Shown: one piece after another, positions 35,014-43,539 of the stretch
How the letters are laid out: every line of letters begins with the position of its first letter
Numbering within the stretch: the first letter of the stretch is position 1
From: Streptomyces sp. Act143
GTDB lineage: Bacteria > Actinomycetota > Actinomycetes > Streptomycetales > Streptomycetaceae
Length of the DNA stretch: 64,000 nucleotides
Reading direction: 5' to 3'
Assembly (NCBI RefSeq): GCF_003143935.1
Contig: NZ_QFRX01000001.1
Location: 4,815,201-4,879,200, forward strand
Position numbers and translations under genes: made by a program
Notes under the pieces: generated by a model
What the model was told of the DNA's origin: nothing
Database searches by the model: none
What the model saw: the letters and a program-made list of their open reading frames with translations, nothing else

Positions 35014-38000
35014 ATGTCTACGCATCCCGCTTCCGCCCCCGGCGCCTCCGACGCCTCCAGCCTCGGCGCCCTCGCTCCTCGTCTGGCCGAGCTGTCCCTG
35101 CGTGACGCGCATCGGATCGGTCGTCGGCTCGAGGGTGCGCGCAAGATCCGTAAGCCGGAGGCCCGTGCCGCCGTGCTCGCCGAGATCGAGGGCGAGGTGG
35201 CGAGGGCCGAGGAGCGGATGGCCGGGCGGCGTGCCCGGGTGCCCGCGGTCAGTTATCCCGAGCAGCTTCCGGTCAGCCAGAAGAAGGCCGCGATCGCGGA
35301 TGCCATCCGTGATCACCAAGTGGTGATCGTGGCCGGTGAGACGGGGTCCGGCAAGACGACGCAGATCCCGAAGATCTGTATGGAGCTGGGGCGCGGGGTG
35401 CGCGGCATGATCGGGCACACCCAGCCCCGTCGTATCGCTGCGCGTACCGTTGCCGAGCGGGTCGCTGAGGAGCTGGACACGCCGCTGGGTGAGGCGGTCG
35501 GCTGGAAGGTGCGGTTCACCGACCAGGTGAACCCGGATGCCACCTTCATCAAGTTGATGACGGACGGCATTCTGCTCGCCGAGATCCAGACGGACCGCGA
35601 GCTGCGTGCCTACGACACGATCATCATCGATGAGGCGCACGAGCGGTCTCTCAACATCGACTTCCTGCTGGGCTATCTGGCGCAGTTGTTGCCGAAGCGG
35701 CCGGATCTGAAGGTCGTCATCACTTCCGCGACCATCGATCCGGAGCGGTTCTCCCGGCATTTCGGGGACGCTCCGATCATCGAGGTCAGTGGGCGGACGT
35801 ATCCGGTGGAGGTGCGGTACAGGCCCCTTCTCGAGGAGGATTCCGAGGACGCGGACCGTGATCAGATCACCGCGATCTGCGATGCCGTCGAGGAGCTTCA
35901 GGGTGAGGGCAAGGGGGACATTCTGGTGTTCCTCTCGGGGGAGCGGGAGATCCGTGACACGGCCGACGCGCTGAACAGGAAGAACTACCGGTTCACCGAG
36001 GTGCTGCCGCTGTATGCCCGGCTGTCGCATGCCGAGCAGCACCGTGTCTTTCAGCCGCACACCGGGCGCAGGATCGTTCTGGCGACGAACGTCGCCGAGA
36101 CGTCGTTGACGGTGCCGGGTATCAAGTACGTCATTGATCCGGGGTTCGCCCGTATTTCCCGCTACAGCCATCGCACGAAGGTTCAGCGGCTGCCCATCGA
36201 GCCGATCTCGCAGGCCAGTGCCAACCAGCGCAAGGGCCGGTGTGGTCGTACGTCGGACGGTGTCTGTATCCGGCTGTACAGCGAGGATGATTTTCTCGCC
36301 CGGCCGGAGTTCACGGACGCGGAGATCCTGCGGACGAACCTCGCGTCCGTGATCCTTCAGATGACTGCGGCTGGTCTCGGTGACATCGAGAAGTTCCCGT
36401 TCATCGATCCGCCGGACCACCGCAATATCCGGGACGGTGTGCAGTTGCTCCAGGAGCTGGGTGCGCTGAACCCGGCCGAGAAGGACGCGCGCAAGCGCCT
36501 GACGGACACGGGTCGCAAGCTCGCGCAGTTGCCGGTGGATCCGCGCCTTGCCCGGATGGTGCTGGAGGCCGACAAGAACGGCTGTGTGCGGGAGGTCATG
36601 GTCATAGCGGCGGCGCTGTCCATTCAGGACCCGCGTGAGCGCCCCGCCGACAAGCAGACCCAGGCTGATCAGCAGCATGCCCGGTTCCGGGACGAGACGA
36701 GTGATTTCCTCGCCTATCTGAATCTGTGGCGGTATGTCCGTGAGCAGCAGAAGGAGCGGGGGTCCAGTTCCTTCCGCCGGATGTGCAAGCAGGAGTACCT
36801 GAATTTCCTGCGCATCCGTGAGTGGCAGGACATCTATACGCAGCTGCGCACGGTCGCCAAGCAGATGGGGATCCATCTGAACGAGGATGACGCGCCCGAG
36901 CAGAGCGTTCATGTGTCGCTTCTCGCCGGCCTTCTGTCCCATGTCGGGATGAAGGACGTGAAGGACGGCAACAAGAACGAGTATCTGGGCGCGCGCAGTG
37001 CCAAGTTCGCGATCTTCCCTGGCTCGTCGCTGTTCAAGAAGCAGCCTCGTTTCGTCATGTCGGCGGAGTTGGTGGAGACTTCACGTCTCTGGGCGCGCGT
37101 GAACGCGAAGATCGAGCCGGAGTGGGTGGAGCCGCTGGCCGGGCATCTGCTGAAGCGGACGTACTCCGAGCCGCACTGGGAGAAGGACCAGGCCGCGGTG
37201 ATGGCGTACGAGAAGGTCACGCTGTACGGCGTGCCGATCGTCGCCCAGCGCAAGGTCAACTACGGCCGGATCGACCCGGAGACATCGCGCGAGCTTTTCA
37301 TTCGCAATGCGCTCGTCGAGGGTGACTGGCGTACGCATCACAAGTTCTACGCCGACAACCGCAAGCTGCTGAGCGAGGTCGAGGAGCTCGAACACCGGGC
37401 TCGGCGGCGGGACATCGTGGTCGATGACGACACGCTGTTCGACTTCTACGACCAGCGGGTGCCCGAACATGTCGTCTCCGGCGCGCACTTCGACTCCTGG
37501 TGGAAGCGCAAGCGGCAGGAGCAGCCCGATTTCCTGGACTTCGAGCGGGAGATGCTCATCCGGGAGTCGGCGGAGGCGGTCACGAAGGCCGACTACCCGG
37601 ATGTGTGGCGGCAGGGGCAGCTGAAGTTCCGTGTCACCTATCAGTTCGAGCCGGGTGCGGATGCCGACGGTGTGACGGTGCACGTTCCGCTTCAGGTTCT
37701 CAACCAGGTCACGGACGAGGGTTTCGACTGGCAGATCCCGGGCCTGCGGGAGGAGGTGGTGACGGAGCTGATCCGTTCCCTCCCGAAGCCGATCCGCCGC
37801 AACTACGTCCCGGCGCCGAACTTCGCCAGGCGTTTCCTGGACACGGCGGTCCCTCTCCAGGAGCCGCTCACGATCACCATGGCCCGTGAGCTGAAGCGCA
37901 TGGTCGGGGTGCCTTTCGAGGCCGAGGACTTCGACTGGTCGAAGATCCCGGACCATCTCCGCATCACCTTCCGGATCGTCGACGAGCGCCGTCGCAAGCT

Positions 38001-38982
38001 GGCCGAGGACAAGGATCTGGAGGCGCTGAAGCTCCAGCTGAAGCCGAAGGCGCGGAAGGCCCTGTCGCAGGCCGCGGCGGCCACCGCGGAGCGTCAGGGC
38101 GGGGAGTCCCTGGAGCGCGCGGGTCTGGCGGACTGGACGATCGGCACGCTGACGCGGGTCTTCGAGACGCGGCGGGCGGGTCAGCCGGTGAAGGCGTATC
38201 CGGCGCTGGTGGACGACGGGGACACGGTCTCGGTCCGGCTGTTCGACACGGAGGCGGAGCAGGCGGAGGCGATGTGGCGGGGCACGCGTCGGCTGATCCT
38301 GCGCAACATCCCGGTGAATCCGGCGAAATTCGCGAGCGATCACCTGACGAACGCTCAGAAGCTGGCGCTGTCGGCCAATCCCCACGGCACGGTCCAGGCG
38401 CTGTTCGAGGACTGCGCGATGGCGGCGGCGGACAGGCTGATCGGTGACTTCGGGGGTCCGGCGTGGGACGAGGAGTCGTACCGGAAGCTGTACGAGAAGG
38501 TGCGCGCGGAGATCGTCGACACGACGGTCCGTACGGTGGGGCAGGTGCAGCAGGTGCTGGCCGCCTGGCAGGCCTGTGAGCGCCGTCTGAAGGCCGTTCG
38601 GAGCCCGGCGCTGCTGGCGAACCTGACGGACGTGCGCAAGCAGCTGGATGCCCTTGTGAAGCCGGGTTTCGTGACGGCGACGGGTCTGCGTCGGCTGCCC
38701 GACCTCATGCGCTACCTGGTGGCCGCCGACCGCCGTCTGCAGCAGATGCCGACGGCCGTGCAGCGGGACACCACGCGCATGGAGAAGGTGCATGAGATGC
38801 AGGACGAGTACGCCTGGCTGCTGGAGCAGATGCCGCAGGGCCGCCCGGTGCCGGCGGCCGTGCTGGACATCCGCTGGATGATCGAGGAGCTTCGGGTGAG
38901 CTATTTCGCGCACGCGCTGGGTACGGCGTACCCGATCTCGGACAAGCGGATCGTGAAGGCGATCGACGCGGCGGTGCCGTAA
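35014..38982 (+). CDS. hrpA: ATP-dependent RNA helicase HrpA
   Basis: A 1322-residue DEAH-box helicase, the full length of the HrpA family. Walker A GETGSGKTTQ is at about residues 107-116, DEAHERSLN at about 206, SATI follows, and the HA2/OB-fold and the long HrpA-specific C-terminal domain are all present. HrpA resolves stalled ribosomes and remodels mRNA. The start at ATG 35014 (MSTHPASAPG) leaves a short flexible N-terminus; an upstream extension is not supported. The gene stands alone between two tRNA loci carrying identical tRNA-Asp copies. Confidence 0.95.
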   Translation: MSTHPASAPGASDASSLGALAPRLAELSLRDAHRIGRRLEGARKIRKPEARAAVLAEIEGEVARAEERMAGRRARVPAVSYPEQLPVSQKKAAIADAIRDHQVVIVAGETGSGKTTQIPKICMELGRGVRGMIGHTQPRRIAARTVAERVAEELDTPLGEAVGWKVRFTDQVNPDATFIKLMTDGILLAEIQTDRELRAYDTIIIDEAHERSLNIDFLLGYLAQLLPKRPDLKVVITSATIDPERFSRHFGDAPIIEVSGRTYPVEVRYRPLLEEDSEDADRDQITAICDAVEELQGEGKGDILVFLSGEREIRDTADALNRKNYRFTEVLPLYARLSHAEQHRVFQPHTGRRIVLATNVAETSLTVPGIKYVIDPGFARISRYSHRTKVQRLPIEPISQASANQRKGRCGRTSDGVCIRLYSEDDFLARPEFTDAEILRTNLASVILQMTAAGLGDIEKFPFIDPPDHRNIRDGVQLLQELGALNPAEKDARKRLTDTGRKLAQLPVDPRLARMVLEADKNGCVREVMVIAAALSIQDPRERPADKQTQADQQHARFRDETSDFLAYLNLWRYVREQQKERGSSSFRRMCKQEYLNFLRIREWQDIYTQLRTVAKQMGIHLNEDDAPEQSVHVSLLAGLLSHVGMKDVKDGNKNEYLGARSAKFAIFPGSSLFKKQPRFVMSAELVETSRLWARVNAKIEPEWVEPLAGHLLKRTYSEPHWEKDQAAVMAYEKVTLYGVPIVAQRKVNYGRIDPETSRELFIRNALVEGDWRTHHKFYADNRKLLSEVEELEHRARRRDIVVDDDTLFDFYDQRVPEHVVSGAHFDSWWKRKRQEQPDFLDFEREMLIRESAEAVTKADYPDVWRQGQLKFRVTYQFEPGADADGVTVHVPLQVLNQVTDEGFDWQIPGLREEVVTELIRSLPKPIRRNYVPAPNFARRFLDTAVPLQEPLTITMARELKRMVGVPFEAEDFDWSKIPDHLRITFRIVDERRRKLAEDKDLEALKLQLKPKARKALSQAAAATAERQGGESLERAGLADWTIGTLTRVFETRRAGQPVKAYPALVDDGDTVSVRLFDTEAEQAEAMWRGTRRLILRNIPVNPAKFASDHLTNAQKLALSANPHGTVQALFEDCAMAAADRLIGDFGGPAWDEESYRKLYEKVRAEIVDTTVRTVGQVQQVLAAWQACERRLKAVRSPALLANLTDVRKQLDALVKPGFVTATGLRRLPDLMRYLVAADRRLQQMPTAVQRDTTRMEKVHEMQDEYAWLLEQMPQGRPVPAAVLDIRWMIEELRVSYFAHALGTAYPISDKRIVKAIDAAVP

Positions 38983-39075
38983 CCGTCTCTGTACGTTGGG
39001 TGAGTTCGCGCAGGGGGCTCACCCTCCTGTACAGTCCTTCTCGCAGCGCAACGCACGAATGGCGCGGCGAAACCT

Positions 39076-39150
39076 GGTCCTGTGGAGCAGTTTGGAGTGC
39101 TCGCCACCCTGTCAAGGTGGAGGCCGCGGGTTCAAATCCCGTCAGGACCG
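39076..39150 (+). tRNA. tRNA-Asp (anticodon GTC), copy 2
   Basis: A 75-nt cloverleaf identical in sequence to 34685-34759; anticodon loop CTGTCAA. Flanks are unrelated to those of copy 1. Confidence 0.95.
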
Positions 39151-39158
39151 CAGTGAGT

Positions 39159-39182
39159 GGCCCGGATCTTCGGATCCGGGCC
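39159..39182 (+). terminator. Terminator of tRNA-Asp copy 2
   Basis: GGCCCGGATC-TTCG-GATCCGGGCC, a perfect 10-bp stem with a stable tetraloop, followed by TCTTTG. Confidence 0.85.
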
Positions 39183-39328
39183 TCTTTGCGTTTGCCGACC
39201 AGGTGGACGTCTCCTGACTCAGTCGTCCGCAGTCGTTCTCAGTCGCCCCATGCCGTCTTGACGGCGTCACATTCGCTCGGTACCCAGAAACCAGGGCCCG
39301 TTCCCTCTGTGGCCCCTGGAGGTGGCGT

Positions 39329-39520
39329 ATGGCGGCTTCGGTCAGGCACGAGACGCGGGCGCTGCTCCGTGCGCACCTGTCGGCCGCTTCCTCCTATCGC
39401 CATCTGACGCGTCACTGCCCGATCTGCCATCAGTTGCTGCGGCTGGCGATGGATTCCCCGCCGCGTGCCGCGGAGGGGGCCGACGGGCCGGCGGGGGACG
39501 AAAGTCCCGCCGACGCGTGA
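39329..39520 (+). CDS. DUF6274-family small protein
   Basis: A 63-residue protein. The N-terminal 40 residues read MAASVRHETRALLRAHLSAA and HCPICHQLLRLAM, with a CxxC pair that may bind zinc; the rest is a Gly/Ala/Asp tail. I recall this as a Streptomyces family of unknown function (DUF6274) encoded near bldC. The ATG at 39329 has GGAGG seven bases upstream. It is too short for membrane segments and shows no catalytic motif. Confidence 0.7.
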   Translation: MAASVRHETRALLRAHLSAASSYRHLTRHCPICHQLLRLAMDSPPRAAEGADGPAGDESPADA

Positions 39521-39834
39521 CCATCGGCGGCCCCAACACCCGTACGGGCGTGGGACGCTGGAACGCGAGCCTCCTCTAGCGCACGGGCGGCCGCGGCAAC
39601 AAGGACTCTGGCATGTGACGGGAGTCACCGCATGAGTTTCTGGAACCGCGGTACTTACACCTCGCCTACAACTGGTCAATTTAATATGTGCAATTGCACC
39701 AGTCGGGAGGGGGAGCCGACGGTTCCACGGGCCGCCCGCGGGGGCGCCGTCCACAGGAGATCCGACACCCCTCCCCAGACTCCGACAAGCCCGCTCACAG
39801 GGCTGTGGGCGGGGCGGTCCGGGCGCACAAAAAA
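39521..39834. other. Region between the DUF6274 gene and the bldC terminator, with an AT-rich palindrome
   Basis: No convincing gene. An AT-rich island (39650-39700) holds the perfect palindrome GTGCAATTGCAC (39688-39699), nested in ACTGGT...ACCAGT (39671-39704). An open frame from ATG 39632 (MSFWNRGTYTSPTTGQ) has a GGGAG upstream but atypical, AT-rich third codon positions, so I leave it uncalled. Confidence 0.4.
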
Positions 39835-39868
39835 GATCGCGCTGGACCCGGCGGAGTCCAGCGCGATC
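39835..39868 (-). terminator. Intrinsic terminator of bldC
   Basis: GATCGCGCTGGAC and GTCCAGCGCGATC form a perfect 13-bp stem with an eight-base loop; read on the minus strand it is followed directly by TTTTTT. It lies 145 bases past the bldC stop and is the clearest U-tract terminator of this region. Confidence 0.92.
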
Positions 39869-40013
39869 GACGACGCACCCTGTGAGGTTCTGGGATGAGC
39901 TCGGGCGAGGGTCCCGTTGGGGCGGAACCCGCGTCGCTTGGAGCTTTTGAAGCGGTGTCACGGGCGTATCGGCACGTTGGGGGACCTGCCGGTTTGCCCG
40001 TTATTCAGTTGGT

Positions 40014-40220
40014 TCAGGCCTCGCTGCGCTGCTGCGGGATGCCCGCGAGCAGTGCACGGACCTCCGCCTCGCGGTAGCGGCGGTGCCCGCCGAGCGTGCG
40101 GATGGACGTAAGCTTCCCGGCCTTCGCCCACCGCGTGACCGTCTTCGGGTCCACGCGGAACATGGTGGCGACCTCAGCCGGGGTCAGCAGCGGCTCGGCA
40201 TCAGGGGTGCGAGCGGTCAT
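40014..40220 (-). CDS. bldC: BldC developmental regulator
   Basis: A 68-residue protein that is essentially one MerR-type winged helix: LLTPAEVATMFRVDPKTVTR, then the wing with GGHRRYREAEVRALLAG. It lacks the coiled coil of true MerR proteins. BldC is known to bind DNA by head-to-tail oligomerisation on direct repeats and to hold back entry into sporulation. The length and sequence match the S. coelicolor protein as I recall it. The ATG at 40220 has GAGGAGG upstream. An 8-bp inverted repeat in the leader (40237-40258) sits next to that ribosome site. Confidence 0.97.
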   Translation of the reverse strand: MTARTPDAEPLLTPAEVATMFRVDPKTVTRWAKAGKLTSIRTLGGHRRYREAEVRALLAGIPQQRSEA

Positions 40221-40746
40221 GAGCGGCCTCCTCGGGAGAACCGAACCTTCTCGGTTCTTTCCTCTAAATTCTGCACCTTGACCCGCGTTGCCCGAAATGG
40301 CGGACGCGAGTCGAGTCGGTTATAGGACGAACGGCTTGTCCTCGGCACTACAACTACACCATCTGTCCAGCCGCGTCGGCCAAACCGATGGAATTGCCCC
40401 CCAGGTGTTCATCGGGCGACAGACGCCGATGGACCATGCCATAGCGGACAGTCACGCCACTGTGACGATCAGTCACAGAGCGATCAGGAGTCACCAGACC
40501 CCCCAAAGCGGAACCTCCCCCGGGCCCCTTGTCCTATTTTGGCATGAGGAGGGGGAAGAGACGCAAGGGCCAGGTACGTGCGGTCCATCACGCTTGACCG
40601 CGCTTGAGCCTCAGTTGAGATGAACGCCCGGATCGTGACGTACGTCCCATGTCGGGATCGCCTCAAGTGGCGCAGGCAACTCAGTGCGAGGACAAAACCC
40701 CAAAACGAGCGTCACGTCAAACACCCGTTCGTGACCTGAGCCGCGC
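40221..40746. promoter_or_regulatory. bldC upstream region with leader hairpin and palindrome
   Basis: AGAACCGA-N6-TCGGTTCT (40237-40258) forms a leader hairpin just 5' of the bldC ribosome site. Farther up, CTGTGAC-GATCA-GTCACAG (40460-40478) is a perfect palindrome, with another GTCAC at 40451. bldC is a known BldD target, and the BldD box (AGTGA...TCAC) is loosely similar, but the match is not strict. No gene is supported in this 520-base stretch. Confidence 0.5.
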
Positions 40747-41589
40747 TCAGTTCGCCGAGCGCCGGTCCCTGACCGACCGCCAGCGCTCCACCAGACGCCC
40801 GTATGCCTCCCCGGCGGCGGCCCCGTCGCCCCGTCGCAGCGCCTCGATGCCCTCGGCCACGTCCGCCGCCGAGTGGTCGTCCTCCAGCTCGCCGGCCGGC
40901 AGCGTGTGCACCAGGCCGCCGTAGTCCAGCTCGACCAGCGAGCGCGGATGGAACTCCTCCAGCCAACGCCCCACGTCCACCAGGCCGTCGATGAGCGGCC
41001 CCTCGTCGAGGGTGTCCTTCAGGGTCCGCAGGGCCCGCGCCACCCGGCGCCGCGCCTGCACCATCGGCGTCCGGTAGCGCAGCATCGCCGGGATCTCCCC
41101 CGACCCCTTGTCGAAGGACCGCTCCTCGTCGCCGACCAGCACGAACCAGTGCAGCGGCACCTGCCAGGTCGAGGAGCGGATCCAGGGGCGGGCGTCCGGG
41201 TTCCGGATCAGCCAGCGCTCGTAGTCCCGCGCCGCCTGCTGCCGTACGACCTCCGGCAGCACCGCGTCCAGGACCTGCTTCGGCAGCTCCTCGGCCAGCT
41301 CCCCCAGCGCCTGCCAGCCGCGCAGCCGGGTCCGCCAGGGGCAGACGCAGACCACGCCGTCCACGTCCAGCACGAAGGCGTCGCTGCTCTCGTGCACCGG
41401 CACCGCGACCGGCGGGGTGGGCAGCAAGTCGGCCAGGGAGCGGCGCAGTTCGTCCTGGTACGAGGGCCGGTCGGGACGGCGGGCGTAGCGCGCCCAGTGG
41501 CTGCGCTCCGGCTCCGGGAAGGCGGCCAGCGGCTCGTACACGCGGAGATAGGTCGGATACGGGACGACCACCGAGGACACCTTGGGCAC
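40747..41589 (-). CDS. Conserved hypothetical protein (SCO4090-like)
   Basis: A 280-residue soluble protein with no signal or membrane segment. It starts VPKVSSVVVPYPTYLRVYEP and contains the conserved-looking FVLDVDGVVCVCPWRTRLRG and WQVPLHWFVLVGDEERSF blocks; the C-terminal third is helical with many Arg residues. I recognise it only as the protein commonly found between bldC and vdh in Streptomyces; no function is known to me. The GTG at 41589 has GGAG six bases upstream; a start at 41640 is possible. The two flanking genes point away, so it is likely monocistronic. Confidence 0.7.
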   Translation of the reverse strand: MPKVSSVVVPYPTYLRVYEPLAAFPEPERSHWARYARRPDRPSYQDELRRSLADLLPTPPVAVPVHESSDAFVLDVDGVVCVCPWRTRLRGWQALGELAEELPKQVLDAVLPEVVRQQAARDYERWLIRNPDARPWIRSSTWQVPLHWFVLVGDEERSFDKGSGEIPAMLRYRTPMVQARRRVARALRTLKDTLDEGPLIDGLVDVGRWLEEFHPRSLVELDYGGLVHTLPAGELEDDHSAADVAEGIEALRRGDGAAAGEAYGRLVERWRSVRDRRSAN

Positions 41590-41811
41590 GCCTGCTCCCT
41601 CCCCCTCCCGCTGCCAGGAAAACCTGCGGAACCCGCTCACAAACGGGCGGGAAATCTATGCAAATCGTCGCACGGGGGTACTCCGTGGGTAGGTGATCCT
41701 GAGCACGGCGAGGTGGAGGGGTCCGGTCAGGCTCTAATGTCGTGCCCACAGCGCCCGCCACCCTTACGGGAGCTGGTCCCGACCGCCGCTACGCATCCAG
41801 GAGTCACCACA

Positions 41812-42909
41812 GTGACCGAAGTATCAGCCGGCGTCCTGCACACCCTGTTCCACTCGGACCAGGGCGGTCATGAGCAAGTCGTGCTCTGCCAGGACCGTGC
41901 CAGCGGACTCAAGGCCGTCATCGCCCTCCACTCCACCGCGCTGGGCCCCGCACTCGGCGGCACGCGCTTCTACCCGTACGCGACCGAGGAGGAGGCCGTC
42001 GCCGACGCCCTGAACCTCGCGCGCGGGATGTCGTACAAGAACGCCATGGCCGGCCTGGACCACGGCGGCGGCAAGGCCGTGATCATCGGCGACCCGGACC
42101 GCGACAAGTCCGAGGAGCTGCTCCTCGCGTACGGCCGGTTCGTCGCCTCGCTCGGCGGGCGCTACGTCACGGCGTGCGACGTCGGTACGTACGTCGCCGA
42201 CATGGACGTCGTAGCGCGCGAGTGCCGCTGGACGACCGGGCGTTCGCCGGAGAACGGCGGCGCGGGCGACTCCTCCGTGCTGACCGCGTTCGGCGTCTAC
42301 CAGGGCATGCGGGCCTCCGCCGAGCACCTGTGGGGCGACCCGTCGCTGGCCGGCCGGAAGATCGGCATCGCGGGCGTCGGCAAGGTCGGCCACCACCTGG
42401 TGACCCACCTGCGCGAGGAAGGCGCCGAGGTCGTCATCACGGACGTCCGCGAGGAGGCCGTGGGCCGCATCCTGGCGGCGCACCCGACGGGCGTGACGGC
42501 CGTCGCCGACACCGCCACCCTGATCCGCGCCGAGGGCCTGGACATCTACGCCCCCTGCGCGCTGGGCGGCGCCCTCAACGACGACACGGTGCCGGCGCTG
42601 ACGGCGAAGATCGTCTGCGGCGCGGCCAACAACCAGCTCGAACACCCGGGTGTGGAGAAGGACCTCGCCGACCGCGGCATCCTCTACGCGCCGGACTACG
42701 TGGTGAACGCGGGCGGGGTCATCCAGGTCGCCGACGAGCTGCACGGTTTCGACTTCGACCGGTGCAAGGCGAAGGCCGCGAAGATCTACGACACCACGCT
42801 CGCCATATTCGCACGTGCGAAGGCGGACGGTATCCCGCCGGCCGCGGCGGCCGACCGGATCGCCGAGCAGCGGATGCACGAGGCGGCGGTGGCGCGCCGG
42901 GCGCGCTGA
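41812..42909 (+). CDS. vdh: Valine (branched-chain amino acid) dehydrogenase
   Basis: A 365-residue NAD-dependent enzyme of the Glu/Leu/Phe/Val dehydrogenase family. The catalytic region is TALGPALGGTRFYPY, GLDHGGGKAVIIGDP (the Lys abstracts the proton) and VTACDVGTYVADMD; the NAD Rossmann loop is IGIAGVGKVGHHL. It deaminates valine to 2-oxoisovalerate, giving precursors for branched fatty acids and polyketides. The start GTG 41812 has AGGAG nine bases upstream. It appears monocistronic. Confidence 0.92.
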   Translation: MTEVSAGVLHTLFHSDQGGHEQVVLCQDRASGLKAVIALHSTALGPALGGTRFYPYATEEEAVADALNLARGMSYKNAMAGLDHGGGKAVIIGDPDRDKSEELLLAYGRFVASLGGRYVTACDVGTYVADMDVVARECRWTTGRSPENGGAGDSSVLTAFGVYQGMRASAEHLWGDPSLAGRKIGIAGVGKVGHHLVTHLREEGAEVVITDVREEAVGRILAAHPTGVTAVADTATLIRAEGLDIYAPCALGGALNDDTVPALTAKIVCGAANNQLEHPGVEKDLADRGILYAPDYVVNAGGVIQVADELHGFDFDRCKAKAAKIYDTTLAIFARAKADGIPPAAAADRIAEQRMHEAAVARRAR

Positions 42910-43203
42910 CCGTCGTCACCGGGGTGTGACCGGTACCCGTCGGCGGGCACTTAGAGAGAACTCTCACGTCCGTCGGCGGGTCGGCCGCCAAGAAGTGGTT
43001 AAAATCGCGGTTGACCAGCGAGGACAGGGCACCTCGCGGGTTCTGGGGCCGGGCACGTCCTGCGGGCGACGTACCGTATGGGCGCGGGCTCAGGTACCGT
43101 GGAAGCCCTACGGACCGGTCTCTCCACGGAGAGCCCGTTCCAGATCATGAACGCGTGTCAAGACTCTGGGGCCGTCGAGCCCCGTCACCGAGGGGGTCGA
43201 GCC

Positions 43204-43461
43204 ATGGGGCGCGGCCGGGCCAAGGCCAAGCAGACGAAGGTCGCCCGCCAGCTGAAGTACAACAGCGGCGGGACTGACCTGTCGCGTCTGGCCAGCGAGC
43301 TGGGCGCTTCGACTTCGAGCCAACCGCCGAACGGCGAGCCGTTCGAGGACGACGAGGACGAAGACGACCCGTACGCCGAGTACGCGAGTCTCTACAACGA
43401 CGACGATGAGGACGAGGACGACGAGTCCGGTCCTTCGTCGCAACATCGCCGCGGCGCTTGA
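43204..43461 (+). CDS. DUF3073-family small protein
   Basis: An 85-residue protein with a basic N-terminus (MGRGRAKAKQTKVARQLKYN) and an acidic C-terminal tail of Asp/Glu runs ending in SQHRRGA. Family members are conserved in Actinobacteria next to purine genes, with no known function; the charge split suggests a nucleic-acid or ribosome contact. The ATG at 43204 is preceded by GAGGGGG. A U-tract hairpin ends its transcript at 43517. Confidence 0.85.
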   Translation: MGRGRAKAKQTKVARQLKYNSGGTDLSRLASELGASTSSQPPNGEPFEDDEDEDDPYAEYASLYNDDDEDEDDESGPSSQHRRGA

Positions 43462-43478
43462 CGCACTAGCTGTGCTTG

Positions 43479-43517
43479 ACCCGGTCCGGGGTGGTCCACA
43501 CCACCGGACCGGGTTTT
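43479..43517 (+). terminator. Terminator after the DUF3073 gene
   Basis: ACCCGGTCCGG(GG)TGGT pairs with ACCACCGGACCGGGT, a 15-bp stem with a two-base bulge, followed by TTTT. It may also stop purM transcription from the other side. Confidence 0.8.
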
Positions 43518-43539
43518 GCGCTGCCCGTCAGCGGCCTTG

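Noticed and set aside
40288..40623. 111-residue frame in the bldC upstream region
   Set aside because: No ribosome site, no GC-biased third positions, and it overlaps a region with likely control elements.
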